From contig NVXR01000033.1 of the NCBI GenBank assembly GCA_002733995.1, positions 62,001 through 126,000 on the forward strand: a stretch of 64,000 bases of DNA. The letters run 5' to 3'. The stretch comes from Desulfotalea sp. (lineage in GTDB: Bacteria; Desulfobacterota; Desulfobulbia; Desulfobulbales; Desulfocapsaceae). A program made the translations under genes and the position numbers. This document shows positions 44,784 to 55,203 of the stretch, piece after piece. The stretch's first letter is position 1; each line of letters begins with the position of its first letter. The notes under the pieces were generated by a model. The model was not told the origin of the DNA. It ran no database searches and saw only the letters and a program-made list of their open reading frames with translations.

Positions 44784-45956
44784 CTAGCGTGCCGCCAGGA
44801 GGATCTCTTTTGAGATCTGAAGACTAATGTCTCCAGTTTCTGAAAGAGCTGTCATGCCATGTTTTTCCAAGGAATTTAAGATTTTATCGATTCCGGCTGC
44901 ATCGATGTCGTGATCCGCAAGACGGGTTTTCATTCCAAGGCTCTGGAAAAACTCTTCCGTTTTAGCTATGGCCGCATCAATTCTCTGGTCTTCACTCCCT
45001 TCTGTAATTCCCCAAATTCTTGCACCGTACTGGAGTAATTTGTCTCTTTTCTGGTTTTTTCGGATCTTCCATACAGCGGGTAGGATTACGGCAAGGCTCT
45101 TTGCGTGGTCCACACCAAAGAGTGCGGTAATTTCATGGCCGATCATATGGGTGGTCCAGTCCTGCGGAACACCTGCGCCAATAAGTCCATTAAGAGCCAT
45201 TGTTGCACACCATACTAAGTTGGCTCTTGCATCGTAATTGTCTGGCTCGTCAATTGTCTTCTGGCCAATTTCAACAAGTGTGTGGAGGATGCCTTCGGCT
45301 GTTCTGTCTTGAAACCTGGCCTCTGCAGGGTAGGTTATGTATTGTTCCAGAGTGTGCATAAAGGTGTCCACAACACCATTTGTTATCTGGGTTGCTGGAA
45401 GTGTGTAGGTAAGTTCAGGGTCTAGAATAGAAAATTGAGGAAAGGTGTGCGCGCTGAAGACAGGAAGTTTGTCTTCACCATCACTGATCACCGCGCCATT
45501 GTTCATTTCGGACCCCGTTGCAGGAAGGGTGAGTACGGTCGCAAGTGGTACCACGTTTTCCACGGGTACCGGGGTGAAACCGAAATTCAGTAGCTCCCTT
45601 TCCTTGCCGATGAACTCGTCTGCATGGGCGGCGATGGCGATGAATTTTGTTCCATCCATAACAGAGCCTCCACCCACCGCAAGAAGGAAGTCTACGTTTT
45701 CCTTGCGCACGATTTCAACCGCCTGCATGAGTACTGAGAATTGGGGGTTGGCGCCAATACCACCAAATTTAAGGACCTGGCGATCCGATTTTGCTAATTC
45801 TTTTTGCACCTTGGCCAAAAGGCCAGTTTTTTCGGCAGAACCGCCGCCGTAAGTAATAAGTATTTTAGCATTTTTGGGTACAAGGGCGTCCAGCTGTTTG
45901 AGCTGACCTTTGCCAAAGACGATCTGGGTGGGGTTATAAAAATTAAAATTCAACAA
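44784..45956 (-). CDS. yqhD: Iron-containing alcohol dehydrogenase, YqhD/butanol dehydrogenase type
   Basis: NADPH-dependent aldehyde reductase. LLAVGGGSVMDGTKFIA binds the dinucleotide; PATGSEMNNGAVISD, DTFMHTLEQY and IGHEITALFGVDHAKSLAV supply the Asp and three His metal ligands. 390 residues. TTG start, with AAGGAG six bases upstream. A divergent AraC gene of YqhC type lies 208 bases away, the same layout as E. coli yqhC-yqhD, where the pair answers aldehyde stress. Confidence 0.9.
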   Translation of the reverse strand: MLNFNFYNPTQIVFGKGQLKQLDALVPKNAKILITYGGGSAEKTGLLAKVQKELAKSDRQVLKFGGIGANPQFSVLMQAVEIVRKENVDFLLAVGGGSVMDGTKFIAIAAHADEFIGKERELLNFGFTPVPVENVVPLATVLTLPATGSEMNNGAVISDGEDKLPVFSAHTFPQFSILDPELTYTLPATQITNGVVDTFMHTLEQYITYPAEARFQDRTAEGILHTLVEIGQKTIDEPDNYDARANLVWCATMALNGLIGAGVPQDWTTHMIGHEITALFGVDHAKSLAVILPAVWKIRKNQKRDKLLQYGARIWGITEGSEDQRIDAAIAKTEEFFQSLGMKTRLADHDIDAAGIDKILNSLEKHGMTALSETGDISLQISKEILLAAR

Positions 45957-46164
45957 AATATGCTCCTTCGATTTTGAGATATGTTTAACAGGTCTTTCTG
46001 AAGTTTTGTTTTGACTACAGGTGACAATTTAAATCGAAAAAATGGATTGAGAAGGCACAATCCTCGCAAAAGTTTGCCTAATGCTACTTCTTGTGTTGGT
46101 TTTGTGGGTTATGCTTTACCATTGTATTGAGGTAAGAAAGAGTCATTATTACAGAGGTGGAACA

Positions 46165-47076
46165 ATGGATAAGACAGCGAAACTGATGGCGGGCCTTGCA
46201 GGCGATGAAGGTTGGAACAGCACAGAGCTTTCGGGCGTTAGAATGTTTAAAGCATCCAAGTATAAAGGGCGGGAGGCCCTGTGCTACAATCAGGGGATTA
46301 TCATTGTAGGTCAGGGTGAAAAACGTGTTTTTATCGGGGATACTGTACATGAGTATAACCCGGAGAATTACCTGGTCCTTTCTGTCCCCATTCCTGCTGA
46401 ATGTGAGACTTTTGCCACAAAAGATATACCGTTGCTGGCCCTTACCGTTGATATTGAAATCGGCATGTTAAACCGAATTATCAATCAAATGGATGAACAC
46501 GTTGACCATACAATGCTTGCCGGTAATGAGAGGCATCATGGCCTTTATACGGCCCAGGTAACCCCTGTGATAAAGGACGTGGTGATCAGGCTTTTGCAGA
46601 GCCTTCAGTCTCCTCTGGAGGCAAGTGTGCTCGGTGCTGGCCTCGTTTCAGAACTTCTTTTCAGGATTATGTGTGGTGAAAATGCGGCATCACTTTACGC
46701 ATTGGCAATGAAAAATACCAATCTTGCAAGGATCGATAAGGCGCTTAAGCGGATCCATTCGAGCTATAAAGAAGCTCTGCCTGTTGATAGCCTTGCGTCC
46801 CTTGTTAATATGAGCCCCTCATCTTTCCATAGGTCTTTTCAGGATGTCACATCCTCTTCTCCTATTCAGTATATCAAGAAGATACGCTTGAATAAGGCGA
46901 GGGATCTGTTGTTGGATCAGAGTGTTCGGGTTGGTGAAGCTGCGTCGTATGTGGGCTATGAAAGTGTTGCACAATTCAGCCGTGAGTTTAAAAGATATTT
47001 TGGTAGCAGTCCCAGTGAATACATCAAGAAAAGCCATTCTCCCCCGGCTGATAAAACTGATCCAGTGTTGCACTGA
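46165..47076 (+). CDS. AraC-family regulator (YqhC-like)
   Basis: N-terminal AraC_N sensing domain (GREALCYNQGIIIVGQGEKR) and C-terminal double helix-turn-helix (VDSLASLVNMSPSSFHRSFQ and VGEAASYVGYESVAQFSREF). The frame opens at 46081, but ATG 46165 follows GAGGTGG and starts at the domain. Divergent from the YqhD-like gene, so probably its activator in response to aldehydes. Confidence 0.88.
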   Translation: MDKTAKLMAGLAGDEGWNSTELSGVRMFKASKYKGREALCYNQGIIIVGQGEKRVFIGDTVHEYNPENYLVLSVPIPAECETFATKDIPLLALTVDIEIGMLNRIINQMDEHVDHTMLAGNERHHGLYTAQVTPVIKDVVIRLLQSLQSPLEASVLGAGLVSELLFRIMCGENAASLYALAMKNTNLARIDKALKRIHSSYKEALPVDSLASLVNMSPSSFHRSFQDVTSSSPIQYIKKIRLNKARDLLLDQSVRVGEAASYVGYESVAQFSREFKRYFGSSPSEYIKKSHSPPADKTDPVLH

Positions 47077-47087
47077 ATCAGTTTTAT
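47051..47087. terminator. Terminator overlapping the end of the AraC gene
   Basis: ATAAAACTGATCCAGTG and CACTGAATCAGTTTTAT form 17 pairs with one mismatch around TTG, and TTTTATT follows. The stop codon is inside the stem. A second hairpin GCCACATA-TGC-TATGTGGC at 47116-47134 lies between it and nhaA. Confidence 0.75.
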
Positions 47088-47158
47088 TCTCAACGCTAGG
47101 CGCTATCTGTCTGTAGCCACATATGCTATGTGGCAAATAAAACGGACGACCTAGGTTA

Positions 47159-48388
47159 TTAGTGCGAAGAAGCCGCTACCTTTCTTTTTTTATCGGTGTC
47201 TTTTAGTTTCGCAGTTTTTGGGAGACTTTTGTGTAAAACAATCGCCCCTAAGATCCCCGATATCAGGGAGCCGAAAACGATACCAAAACGCTCGTCAAAG
47301 GTCACCGGGCCCATCGTTTGGGTAAAGGCCAGAGAGCCGATAAAAAGGGACATGGTAAAACCGATTCCGCATAGAGCTGCCATGCCATACAGTGAGCCCC
47401 AGTTCATTCCTTCGGGCATCTTGGATATGCTGGTTTTAATTCCCACCCAGATAAAGCCGAACACCCCAATTTGTTTACCTAGAAAGAGGCCAAGTGCTAT
47501 GCCGACGGGAACCCCGTGGAGGAAAAAATCTGCGCTGGCTCCGGATATTCTGATACCGCTGTTACAGAAGGCAAATATTGGTAGGATACAAAAAGCTATG
47601 GTTGAGTGGAGATCATGTTCCAGTTCCATTACTGGGGAGTGTTCGGGGTCTTTCTTTGAGTACATGGGGATGAACATCGCCAGGATAACGCCCGCAAGGG
47701 TCGCATGGACACCGGATTTTAACAGTGCTACCCACATGATGGAGCCGACAAAGAAATATGTACTCATTTTATCATAGCCACGCCGGTTCATGACAAAAAG
47801 AATTGCTATGCACAGTCCGGCTATTACCAGTGAGCTGACCGAGAGGTCGTCTGTGTAAAATAAAGCGATAATGAGGATGGCGCCGATATCGTCAAAAATT
47901 GCAAGAGAGGTGAGCAGGATTTTTAGACTGATCGGGACGCGTGAGCCAAGAAGCGAGAGAATACCAAGGGCAAAGGCAATGTCCGTTGCGGCGGGAATAG
48001 CCCAGCCTTTTATAGCTGCAGGGTCGTTTCTGTTGATAAGGATATAAATAAGAGCGGGGACAAGCATTCCGCCAAGAGCGCCTAAGGCGGGGAGGGTGAT
48101 CTTACTTCTATCGGAAAGCTCACCTATCAGGAGTTCTCTTTTTAACTCAAGGCCAACCAGAAAGAAAAATCCTGCCATGAGGCCATCATTGACCCAAAGA
48201 AGAAGGGGTTTTGCAATTTCAAGAGGACCAATCTTTATATGTACCGGGGTGGTAATAAACAGGTCATAAAACACGTGCAGTGGCGTGTTAGCTATAATCA
48301 TTGCAAGCGCTGCGGTTGCCATGAGCAGGATACCAGCAGCTGATTCGGCTTGCATGAATTCGTATATTCGAAGTTTGGTTCGTCTCAT
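47159..48388 (-). CDS. nhaA: Na+/H+ antiporter NhaA
   Basis: Electrogenic inner-membrane antiporter. [19 protein letters not shown] and [20 protein letters not shown] carry the transport aspartates of E. coli NhaA. Twelve helices; the TM assembly helix [15 protein letters not shown] fits. 409 residues. AGAGAG precedes the ATG. A dispersed repeat (48.5 kb) lies upstream. A second, unrelated sodium antiporter (NhaC) is at 7.8 kb. Confidence 0.94.
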   Translation of the reverse strand: MRRTKLRIYEFMQAESAAGILLMATAALAMIIANTPLHVFYDLFITTPVHIKIGPLEIAKPLLLWVNDGLMAGFFFLVGLELKRELLIGELSDRSKITLPALGALGGMLVPALIYILINRNDPAAIKGWAIPAATDIAFALGILSLLGSRVPISLKILLTSLAIFDDIGAILIIALFYTDDLSVSSLVIAGLCIAILFVMNRRGYDKMSTYFFVGSIMWVALLKSGVHATLAGVILAMFIPMYSKKDPEHSPVMELEHDLHSTIAFCILPIFAFCNSGIRISGASADFFLHGVPVGIALGLFLGKQIGVFGFIWVGIKTSISKMPEGMNWGSLYGMAALCGIGFTMSLFIGSLAFTQTMGPVTFDERFGIVFGSLISGILGAIVLHKSLPKTAKLKDTDKKRKVAASSH

Positions 48389-48523
48389 TGAAGTCTCTCT
48401 TTTGGGTCGCGAGTGATTATTCTGGGCGGGCCTGGTTGGTGTTGACCCGCATTTATCAGCCGTTCAAGTGCTACGTGGTTCAATGTTATTTGCAATAAAG
48501 CATACAATATAGAATACCGTTTT

Positions 48524-48630
48524 GTAACCGTTTATCAGTATCTCAAGGCTGTTTATTTGAGCTTTGGCGCTATTGAGTGCTACCGGCAAAGGTAGCAATA
48601 GACAGAGCTGGAATGGTGCTGAATAGTTAC
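48524..48630. repeat. Dispersed repeat, copy 4 (107 bp)
   Basis: Starts GTAACCGTTTATCAGTATC and ends GGTGCTGAATAGTTAC. TTGAG at positions 34-38 matches the 49.5-kb copy at the same offset, and GCTTTG..GAGTG.TACC aligns with the 25.4-kb copy. Confidence 0.75.
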
Positions 48631-48736
48631 GTATATCATTAAGGCTTGGTTTGCATATTATGCAAGGAAACCTACAGTATGAACCAGGTATGAATTGTCG
48701 GCAATGACGCGTTATAGAGATAAAGGGCAAGGGGTT

Positions 48737-49348
48737 ATGACATTATTTTGGTTATGTTTTATGTGGATAGTTTGGTGTGCTATGCATTCGTTGCTTATTG
48801 CCCTACGGGTCACTGTTTTTTTAAAAGATCGAATGGGGACAAAGGCGAGGTATTATCGAATTATCTACAACCTGTTGTCAGTGGTGACCTTACTGCCCCT
48901 TCTTATTGTTACATGGCTTGATCCGGGAGATATTGTGTTTTCCTGGTCCGGGTGGACTGTGGGGATTCGTTGGCTCGCTTTTGTGCTTGCTTTGATCTGT
49001 TTTCTCGAAGGAGCAAAGGGTTATGATTTACAAGATTTTCTCGGATTTAGGCAGATTCGTGGGGGCAGAGATAGTTTGCTTCTAGGGGAAGAACATTCCT
49101 TTTCAGAAGCCGGTGTCTTTGGCCTCGTTCGGCATCCCTGGTATGTTGGCTCGTTTCTGTTTGTCTGGTCTTCTTTTGGTGTCTACGACGAGAAGATATT
49201 CTCGGTTGCAATAATTTTAAGTATTTATCTGGTTTTAGGAACCTATCTTGAGGAAAGGAAAATTCTCGCAGAACACGGAGATTCATATCGCAGCTACAAG
49301 GAACGGGTGTCTATGTTTTTTCCTGTAAAATGGCTGTTGCGTAGGTAG
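48737..49348 (+). CDS. Membrane methyltransferase-like protein (NnrU/ICMT-related)
   Basis: Integral membrane protein with about five helices. The C-terminal half, VFGLVRHPWYVGSFLFVWSS then YLEERKILAEHGDSYRSYKE, is the SAM-binding motif of isoprenylcysteine/phospholipid methyltransferase families, with the conserved RHP and EE. The frame opens at 48695, but ATG 48737 follows AAGGGG. Substrate unknown; methyl acceptors from lipid head groups to proteins are possible. Confidence 0.72.
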   Translation: MTLFWLCFMWIVWCAMHSLLIALRVTVFLKDRMGTKARYYRIIYNLLSVVTLLPLLIVTWLDPGDIVFSWSGWTVGIRWLAFVLALICFLEGAKGYDLQDFLGFRQIRGGRDSLLLGEEHSFSEAGVFGLVRHPWYVGSFLFVWSSFGVYDEKIFSVAIILSIYLVLGTYLEERKILAEHGDSYRSYKERVSMFFPVKWLLRR

Positions 49349-49515
49349 TATTAAACAGAGTCTGTTGGCTTGGTTAATGTGCTGCAATAGTGGTGGAAGT
49401 ACTGTTTTGTTTTGCATGGCGGACAACCTTCTGTTATAAGCACCGGTCTTTGGCTGGTCCTGTGACTGTTGCAATGCAGTCCGTGGGTTCTCTTGTATGG
49501 GCTAAACGATCGCTT

Positions 49516-49622
49516 GTAGCTCTTTAGTGATGCTGCAAAATTCTTTAATTGAGGCGGTAATCACACGACTATTATTGCTGAGGGCTTTAATGGGCCTTGT
49601 TGGAGTGTTGCTAAACAGTTAC
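49516..49622. repeat. Dispersed repeat, copy 5 (107 bp)
   Basis: Starts GTAGCTCTTTAGTGATGC and ends GAGTGTTGCTAAACAGTTAC. Its 107-bp length and TTGAG offset agree with the 48.5-kb copy just 900 bases away. Lies between the methyltransferase-like gene and serB; the remaining 300 bases of this gap hold nothing I can name. Confidence 0.65.
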
Positions 49623-49771
49623 TCAACAGATATGGTGTCAATTAAAGCGTATTTTTCATGACAATAGTATTGTTTTCAGGTAAGTGATTGGGAACAAAAA
49701 TGTACGGTGGTTTATTGCAAAAAAATATTTGCATGTCGTAGCACCTGAACTGCTGAAAATGCGAGTTATGG

Positions 49772-50800
49772 TTGTGGTTGGGCTACAAACGTGTAAACAT
49801 ACTTAGACGTTTGCAAAGAAAAATAGCTTCGCTGAAAGTGTCACTCAAGGTATCTATCCTGGCTTATTTGCCGGTTACCGGGGCTGATGAAGTCCTTGAA
49901 CAAAATGATGGTTTAAAGGTAATGGGTCATATTCTTATCCTCGTTTCTTCTGCTAGTGGTGCGCCACTCTTAGAAGAACATCTTATTTGTGTTGGGCGTC
50001 TAGCAGGTGCGGAAAAGCGTTTATGGAACTGGTTGAAACCAGGAAAGGCCGCTGAAATTGTGCTAGAGACTCTTCCTGAGAAGTGGTCACGCTCTTCTGT
50101 GGAAGAGGTGTTGGCTCAACAGCGGATAGATTTTTTTGTAATAAAAGATGACGAGTGCAGGAAAAAGAAACTCCTTATCTCGGACATGGATAATACCATG
50201 ATCATCGGTGAAACCCTGGATGACCTTGCTGATGTCTGTGGTTTAAAAGAAGAAATAGCTGCGATTACAGAACAAGCTATGTGCGGGCTACTCGATTTCC
50301 CTGAAGCTTTACGTACCCGGGTTATGATGTTGAAAGGGCTTACGCAAGCATCCCTGGGAGAGACTGCCGCAGGGATCCAATACATGCCGGGTGGGGAGAA
50401 GCTGGTTCGTGTTATGAAGGAAAATGGTGCTTACTGTGTGCTGGTTTCCGGTGGCTTTACGTGCTTTACTAAAGGTGTTGCAGGGCACTTTGGCTTCCAT
50501 GTTTACCATGGCAATGTGTTGGAACTTTGCGATAATAAGCTCACCGGGCGCGTTGTGGAGCCGATCCTGGATCACCAGACAAAGCTGTCTCTTTTGCAAC
50601 AGTACGCAAGGGATCTGCAAATATCCGAAGCCGACTGTTTGGCGGTGGGTGATGGTGCCAACGATTTGGAGATGATTGCCGCTGCAGGCTTGGGTGTTGG
50701 TTTTCATCCTAAGGCCTATTTGCAAAAGAGAGCCCAAAACTCAGTCCTTTATGGGGATCTTACAGCTCTTCTCTACATTCAAGGGTACAAAGACTTCTAG
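49772..50800 (+). CDS. serB: Phosphoserine phosphatase SerB
   Basis: HAD-superfamily phosphatase of serine synthesis. LLISDMDNTMIIGETLDDL has the nucleophile and acid Asp, VLVSGGFTCFTKGVA the motif II Ser, DHQTKLSLL the motif III Lys, and CLAVGDGANDLEMIAAAGLG the motif IV Asp pair. The first 130 residues are an N-terminal regulatory region. The start is unsure: TTG 49772 has no ribosome site, and an ATG at 49922 (MGHILILV) is a shorter alternative. Confidence 0.9.
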   Translation: MWLGYKRVNILRRLQRKIASLKVSLKVSILAYLPVTGADEVLEQNDGLKVMGHILILVSSASGAPLLEEHLICVGRLAGAEKRLWNWLKPGKAAEIVLETLPEKWSRSSVEEVLAQQRIDFFVIKDDECRKKKLLISDMDNTMIIGETLDDLADVCGLKEEIAAITEQAMCGLLDFPEALRTRVMMLKGLTQASLGETAAGIQYMPGGEKLVRVMKENGAYCVLVSGGFTCFTKGVAGHFGFHVYHGNVLELCDNKLTGRVVEPILDHQTKLSLLQQYARDLQISEADCLAVGDGANDLEMIAAAGLGVGFHPKAYLQKRAQNSVLYGDLTALLYIQGYKDF

Positions 50801-51200
50801 CTCGTGGTTCTTTGCTACATTGTATCTTACTTCAAGTAGAGGCGTGTAGATAAGCGCATTTTTCACTGTAATAGTAATGCTATACAGAATATTTTGTTGT
50901 TTCGTCGCATCTTGTAAAAGACGCTATCACCTTGTGGTATACCAAAGACTACCTGTCCTTTCCTCTCTTCTCTGCGAAAATCTTAGGTCGTGACCCGTTC
51001 TACATTCTTCTTTTTTATATAATTCATTGAATTTGTGTATTATATGAACATAATAATTGTATGGTTTTTTGGGAAATAGAGCGGCTGTTGCTGCTGCTCT
51101 TCTTCTATAAGTCCCCTTTCTTGAGCCTGAAGTGTGTTAGGTTTTTAAGGGGTGCTAAAGTTGTTGTTGTAGGGGGGGAACCTCTTAGGGAGTGTGGCTG
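50801..51200. promoter_or_regulatory. Non-coding stretch with a likely promoter for metF
   Basis: No gene is supported. TTGAAT (51027-51032), 16 bases, then CATAAT (51049-51054) is the best promoter. The mRNA leader is about 140 bases; I see no recognisable riboswitch in it. Confidence 0.45.
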
Positions 51201-52700
51201 ATGAATCGCATTTTTAATGATGATATTTCTGCAAATGACAAATTTGTAGTTACCCTAGAACTGGTACCTGGGCGGGAGTCCGGTGGTCGGACTACGGATA
51301 GTATCAAAGAAATTGCAAATCAGGCTTTTAAGGATGGGCGAATCAGTGCCGTTTCAATTACGGATAATCCCGGTGGTAACCCTGCCTTGAGTCCTGATGT
51401 GCTCGGACGTGATATCCTCGATCGTGGTATGGATGTTATCGTTCATTTTACCTGCCGGGACGCTAATAGAATGGGGTTGGAAAGTCGAGCCTTGCAACTC
51501 GCCCATATGGGTCTAAGGAATATCCTTACACTTACGGGCGACTTTGCAGGTGAAGGGTTTGGCGGGCGTGGGGCAGCTGTTTTTGATTTTGATTCTGTGG
51601 TCCTCACTTCTATGTTGAAGGATTTGAACCGGCGTCTCATAAGGTCTGGTGACGAGGCCGTATTTATCACCGGCTGTGCGGTTTCACCCTTTAAGTATAC
51701 AGAAGCTGAAAGCTGGGTACAATATAAGAAACTGGAGCGTAAAGTTGAAGAAGGAGCCTCATTCACCATCACCCAATTGGGTTACGATGTCGATAAATAT
51801 GAAGAGCTGCTGCTTTTTATGAGGGACAAGGACATGCAAATTCCAGCTCTTGCCTCTCTGTATCATTTGGGAAAGGGCTCTGCACGGGTGATGAATGCTG
51901 GTAAGGTCCCTGGGGTTCATGTGTCCCAAGAACTGTTGCAAAAGATCGCAGGGCAGTGGGATGTGCCTGATGTCGGACGTAGGGAAGCTGTGGAAAGAAC
52001 GGCAAGACTTGGGGTCGTTTTGAAAGGAATTGGCTATAAAGGCATACATATTGGCGGTATTCATGGCAATTTTGATGCAGTGGAAAAAATCCTCGACAGG
52101 ATGGAGGCAATTGAACACAACTGGGAGGAGTACCGAGAGGAATTTACAGAAGACAGGAAGAACCGCTTTTACCTCTACCGTAGAGATTTTGATCCAAAAC
52201 GCAAGATTCCTGCGACCAAGCCTATTGAGATCAACTTGACAGAGAGCTGTCATTATCTCTTCTTACGAACCGCCCACGAGATTTTTTTTGATAAAAAGGC
52301 AAGCCTTGCTCCGGTTTACAAAAAAGTATCATTCAGCCTTGATAAGGCGAAAAGGTCTTGGATTCTTAAAAGATTCTTTGAAGACCCATTTAAGAAAATT
52401 ATGCTCTCCTGCGAGGGGTGTGGGGATTGTGGCATCCAGCATGTCGGATTTCTTTGTCCCGAGTCGGGGTGTCCAAAGCATACCAGAAACGGTGCTTGTG
52501 GTGGGAGTAAAGATGGATACTGCGAGGTTAATGTTGATAGGTTGTGCGTCTGGGTGCGGGCCTATAGGCGAATGAAGAAATATGGGGAGTTGGAGAAGCT
52601 GACGGCAGAGTTTGTTCCGCCTAGGCTCTGGGAATTAAAGGATACGTCTTCATGGGTAAATTTTCACCTTGACCGGGATCATCAAAAAGAGCAAAAATAG
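51201..52700 (+). CDS. metF: Methylenetetrahydrofolate reductase with Cys-rich C-terminal domain (MetF-MetV fusion)
   Basis: Reduces methylene-THF to methyl-THF. The first 310 residues are the MetF barrel (VVTLELVPGRESGG, ISAVSITDNPGGNPAL, NILTLTGDFAGEGFGG, THQ-like QLGYDVDKYEELL). The last 150 are the MTHFR C-terminal/MetV module with a row of cysteines (SCEGCGDCGIQHVGFLCPES, then CPKHTRNGACGG), likely binding zinc or Fe-S. In acetogens MetV is a separate protein. Fusion fits the Wood-Ljungdahl methyl branch of a sulfate reducer. ATG 51201 has AGGGAG eight bases upstream. Confidence 0.88.
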   Translation: MNRIFNDDISANDKFVVTLELVPGRESGGRTTDSIKEIANQAFKDGRISAVSITDNPGGNPALSPDVLGRDILDRGMDVIVHFTCRDANRMGLESRALQLAHMGLRNILTLTGDFAGEGFGGRGAAVFDFDSVVLTSMLKDLNRRLIRSGDEAVFITGCAVSPFKYTEAESWVQYKKLERKVEEGASFTITQLGYDVDKYEELLLFMRDKDMQIPALASLYHLGKGSARVMNAGKVPGVHVSQELLQKIAGQWDVPDVGRREAVERTARLGVVLKGIGYKGIHIGGIHGNFDAVEKILDRMEAIEHNWEEYREEFTEDRKNRFYLYRRDFDPKRKIPATKPIEINLTESCHYLFLRTAHEIFFDKKASLAPVYKKVSFSLDKAKRSWILKRFFEDPFKKIMLSCEGCGDCGIQHVGFLCPESGCPKHTRNGACGGSKDGYCEVNVDRLCVWVRAYRRMKKYGELEKLTAEFVPPRLWELKDTSSWVNFHLDRDHQKEQK

Positions 52701-52701
52701 A

Positions 52702-52753
52702 TGCAACATCCCACCGTAGAGATGTTGCAAAACCTGTCTTTACGGTAGGTTTT
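52702..52753. terminator. Double hairpin between convergent metF and kdsB
   Basis: TGCAACATC/GATGTTGCA (52702-52729) and AAAACCT/AGGTTTT (52729-52753). The second overlaps the kdsB stop codon. Confidence 0.6.
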
Positions 52754-53498
52754 GTAGCTTTTTCATCTGGTCGCTGATGAGTTCTAGGTCTTCAGGGCGG
52801 TCGACCCCAAAGCCTTGGTAGTCTGTCATAACGACATATACACCCATACCTGCCTCAAGTAAGCGTAACTGCTCCAGCTTTTCAATCTTTTCAAGAGGGC
52901 TTGGTGGCAGAGATGTGAAGGTTTTAAGGGCCGACAATCTGTAGGCATAGAGCCCGATATGTAGGAGGTAATTTGTGTCTTTTTTCTCAATATCTCTGAT
53001 GTGGGGGATTTTTGATCTTGAGAAATAGAGGGCGAAGCCTTTTTCCGAACGTACGACCTTGACGCGATCCGGGTTTTCTGCCTGCTTGGAGTCAATGATA
53101 CGGGCAAGTGTTGTCACTTGAATATCCGGATTAGCAAAGGGCTCAACCAGTTTTCGGGGCATGTTCAAATCCAGAGCCGGTTCATCGCCTTGTATGTTGA
53201 CGACGATTGACTCATCTTCAAGACCAAGTATATCGGCCGCCTCTTTAATCCTATCTGAACCACTGGGGTGGTTTGGATCCGTCATCACGACAGGGACATC
53301 AAGCTTTTTTGCGGCGGTAAATATTCTCTCATCGTCTGTGGCAAGACACACCTTCTGCATGAGTTTGCATTTGGATGCACGTTCGTAGACCCAGTAGAAC
53401 ATTGGTTTGCCGAGAATGTTGGCAAGGGGTTTCCCCGGGAATCTGGCGGATTTATATCGAGCTGGAATAATAGCGTAGCAAGGTGGTAGGCTGCTCAT
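52740..53498 (-). CDS. kdsB: CMP-KDO synthetase
   Basis: Activates KDO with CTP for lipopolysaccharide. [19 protein letters not shown] is the nucleotide loop; [12 protein letters not shown] and [10 protein letters not shown] are further signatures. 252 residues. The waaA stop is one base from its start, so the two are coupled. Confidence 0.95.
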   Translation of the reverse strand: MSSLPPCYAIIPARYKSARFPGKPLANILGKPMFYWVYERASKCKLMQKVCLATDDERIFTAAKKLDVPVVMTDPNHPSGSDRIKEAADILGLEDESIVVNIQGDEPALDLNMPRKLVEPFANPDIQVTTLARIIDSKQAENPDRVKVVRSEKGFALYFSRSKIPHIRDIEKKDTNYLLHIGLYAYRLSALKTFTSLPPSPLEKIEKLEQLRLLEAGMGVYVVMTDYQGFGVDRPEDLELISDQMKKLQNLP

Positions 53499-53499
53499 G

Positions 53500-54837
53500 T
53501 TATGTATTCTTTATGAGGTGGAGCTTTTCTGTTATTTTCTGGCACACGAAGTGTGTACCTCCTTTTTTAGGTTCAAAGTATTGTTGAACCTGGGCTAGAA
53601 TCAATTCTCTATCCACCGGCTGATCGAGTCGGTCCAGCAGGACGGTGGCTAGGGTATTCTCATTGTCTACTTCTGTCACTAGGCCAATTGTGACAATGTC
53701 ACGACCTACCCAGCCAAAGTTTCTCCAGTAGGGGCCGATAATGGGCTGGAGTCCGAATACTAACGGCTCAAGAAAATTCTGGCCACCCAAATTTACAAGA
53801 GAGCCACCAACGAAGGTGGTTTGTGCAAGGTTATAGGCCTCGGCGAGTTCTCCGAAAACATCCCAGATGATAACCTTTTCTGGGGGATTTTCTTTGGAAA
53901 TCTGGGAACGCTTACTACTTTTGATGTTGTGGGACTTGAGAGTGTCCTGCCATATTTCCGCCCGGGTGATGTGTTTTGGGAAGACACCTATAGTGATATC
54001 CGGACGAGCGGACAAGATAATTTTTATGGTGGCAATGATCTTGTCTTCTTCTTCTTTGCGTATTGATCCGAGGAGGATAAATGGTTTGTCTTGGGGCAAT
54101 AGGTCCAACAACTTTTTGTTTTTGTTTTTGTTGGGCATGGGAGTGATGCGATCAAACTTTATGTTGTGCATCAGTTCAACCTTTTCCTCCCCCATAACCT
54201 TGGCAAAGCGTTTTTGGTCAAGCTCTGAGATCGCCCAGATCCTATCAGGCCCATAAGAATGGAAAAAACGACTGAAACGTTTATACGTTCCAGCACTTTT
54301 GTCTGACATCCGGCCATTTATAAGAAAGACAGGAACTGCATTTTTTTTGGCTGTAATGAGAAAGGCGGGCCATAGCTCTGTCTCTAAGATAATCACCAGC
54401 CGAGGGGAGTAGAGAGAAAAGGCTTTTTCCATAAGAAAGGGAGCATCAAATGGAAAATAGGCAACCTCTATTTCAAGGTGGTTCGTTGCTTGTTTCTCTC
54501 TGCCCTTATTAAGGCTATCTACTCCTTCTTTGGTGCCGGAAGTGATGAGTATCTTGTGCTTTTTTGTGGCATCTAAGGTTTTGGCCAGCTCTTCAAGAAC
54601 CATGTTTGTTAACAAGGATTCACCACCAGATGCCGCCTGTATCCAGAGGTCAAAAGGGCCTGGTGGAGATTTTTGCAAAACTCTTTCCTGCCAGCCAAAA
54701 GAGGTGCGTCGAGCTCGTTTTAGAATGGGGAGTGCCAGCCGCCAGGCAAGGCTATAGATATTGAGAAAGATGTTAATCAAAAGATAACAGCGCCGTTGAA
54801 GTTTTCTGAGGGAATCATATCTGAATCCAAATCTCAT
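53500..54837 (-). CDS. waaA: KDO transferase
   Basis: Adds KDO to lipid A at the inner membrane. One N-terminal membrane anchor, then [19 protein letters not shown] with the catalytic Glu, [48 protein letters not shown], the donor-binding end. 445 residues. Followed one base later by kdsB, so KDO activation and transfer are made together. Outer-membrane LPS is implied. Confidence 0.94.
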   Translation of the reverse strand: MRFGFRYDSLRKLQRRCYLLINIFLNIYSLAWRLALPILKRARRTSFGWQERVLQKSPPGPFDLWIQAASGGESLLTNMVLEELAKTLDATKKHKILITSGTKEGVDSLNKGREKQATNHLEIEVAYFPFDAPFLMEKAFSLYSPRLVIILETELWPAFLITAKKNAVPVFLINGRMSDKSAGTYKRFSRFFHSYGPDRIWAISELDQKRFAKVMGEEKVELMHNIKFDRITPMPNKNKNKKLLDLLPQDKPFILLGSIRKEEEDKIIATIKIILSARPDITIGVFPKHITRAEIWQDTLKSHNIKSSKRSQISKENPPEKVIIWDVFGELAEAYNLAQTTFVGGSLVNLGGQNFLEPLVFGLQPIIGPYWRNFGWVGRDIVTIGLVTEVDNENTLATVLLDRLDQPVDRELILAQVQQYFEPKKGGTHFVCQKITEKLHLIKNT

Positions 54838-55143
54838 TTTGAGAAGATTCTAGCTTGTTTTGTGACCATTTTCAATGGTATTTCAGTAAAACCTAAATTT
54901 TGCAAACGTCCATTGCTTTGAGTTGTTACGTCTTGGGGGTGTAGTGGGTGGAGGGCTATTGCAAAGCTCAGATAGCGAAGGCTTGTGATCTGTAATTTTC
55001 AAAGCAAATAAGGCAAAACTCTGCATTATCGGAACAATAAAATGGCAGAAAATATAGAATAATCTAACTTAGGTAAAAGAAAAGGGAGGTGCTACTGTTA
55101 AATAGAGTCTTGGAGGATTTTAGATGGGGCGATACGGTAATGG

Positions 55144-55171
55144 CGTTGCGGGCAATGGTCTACCCGCAACG
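55144..55171 (-). terminator. Hairpin after glpC
   Basis: CGTTGCGGG and CCCGCAACG pair perfectly around a 10-base loop, 33 bases past the glpC stop. The rest of 54838-55203 shows no gene. Confidence 0.65.
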
Positions 55172-55203
55172 GTGTGATTCACAATCTTTATGGGAGCTGC
55201 TGG

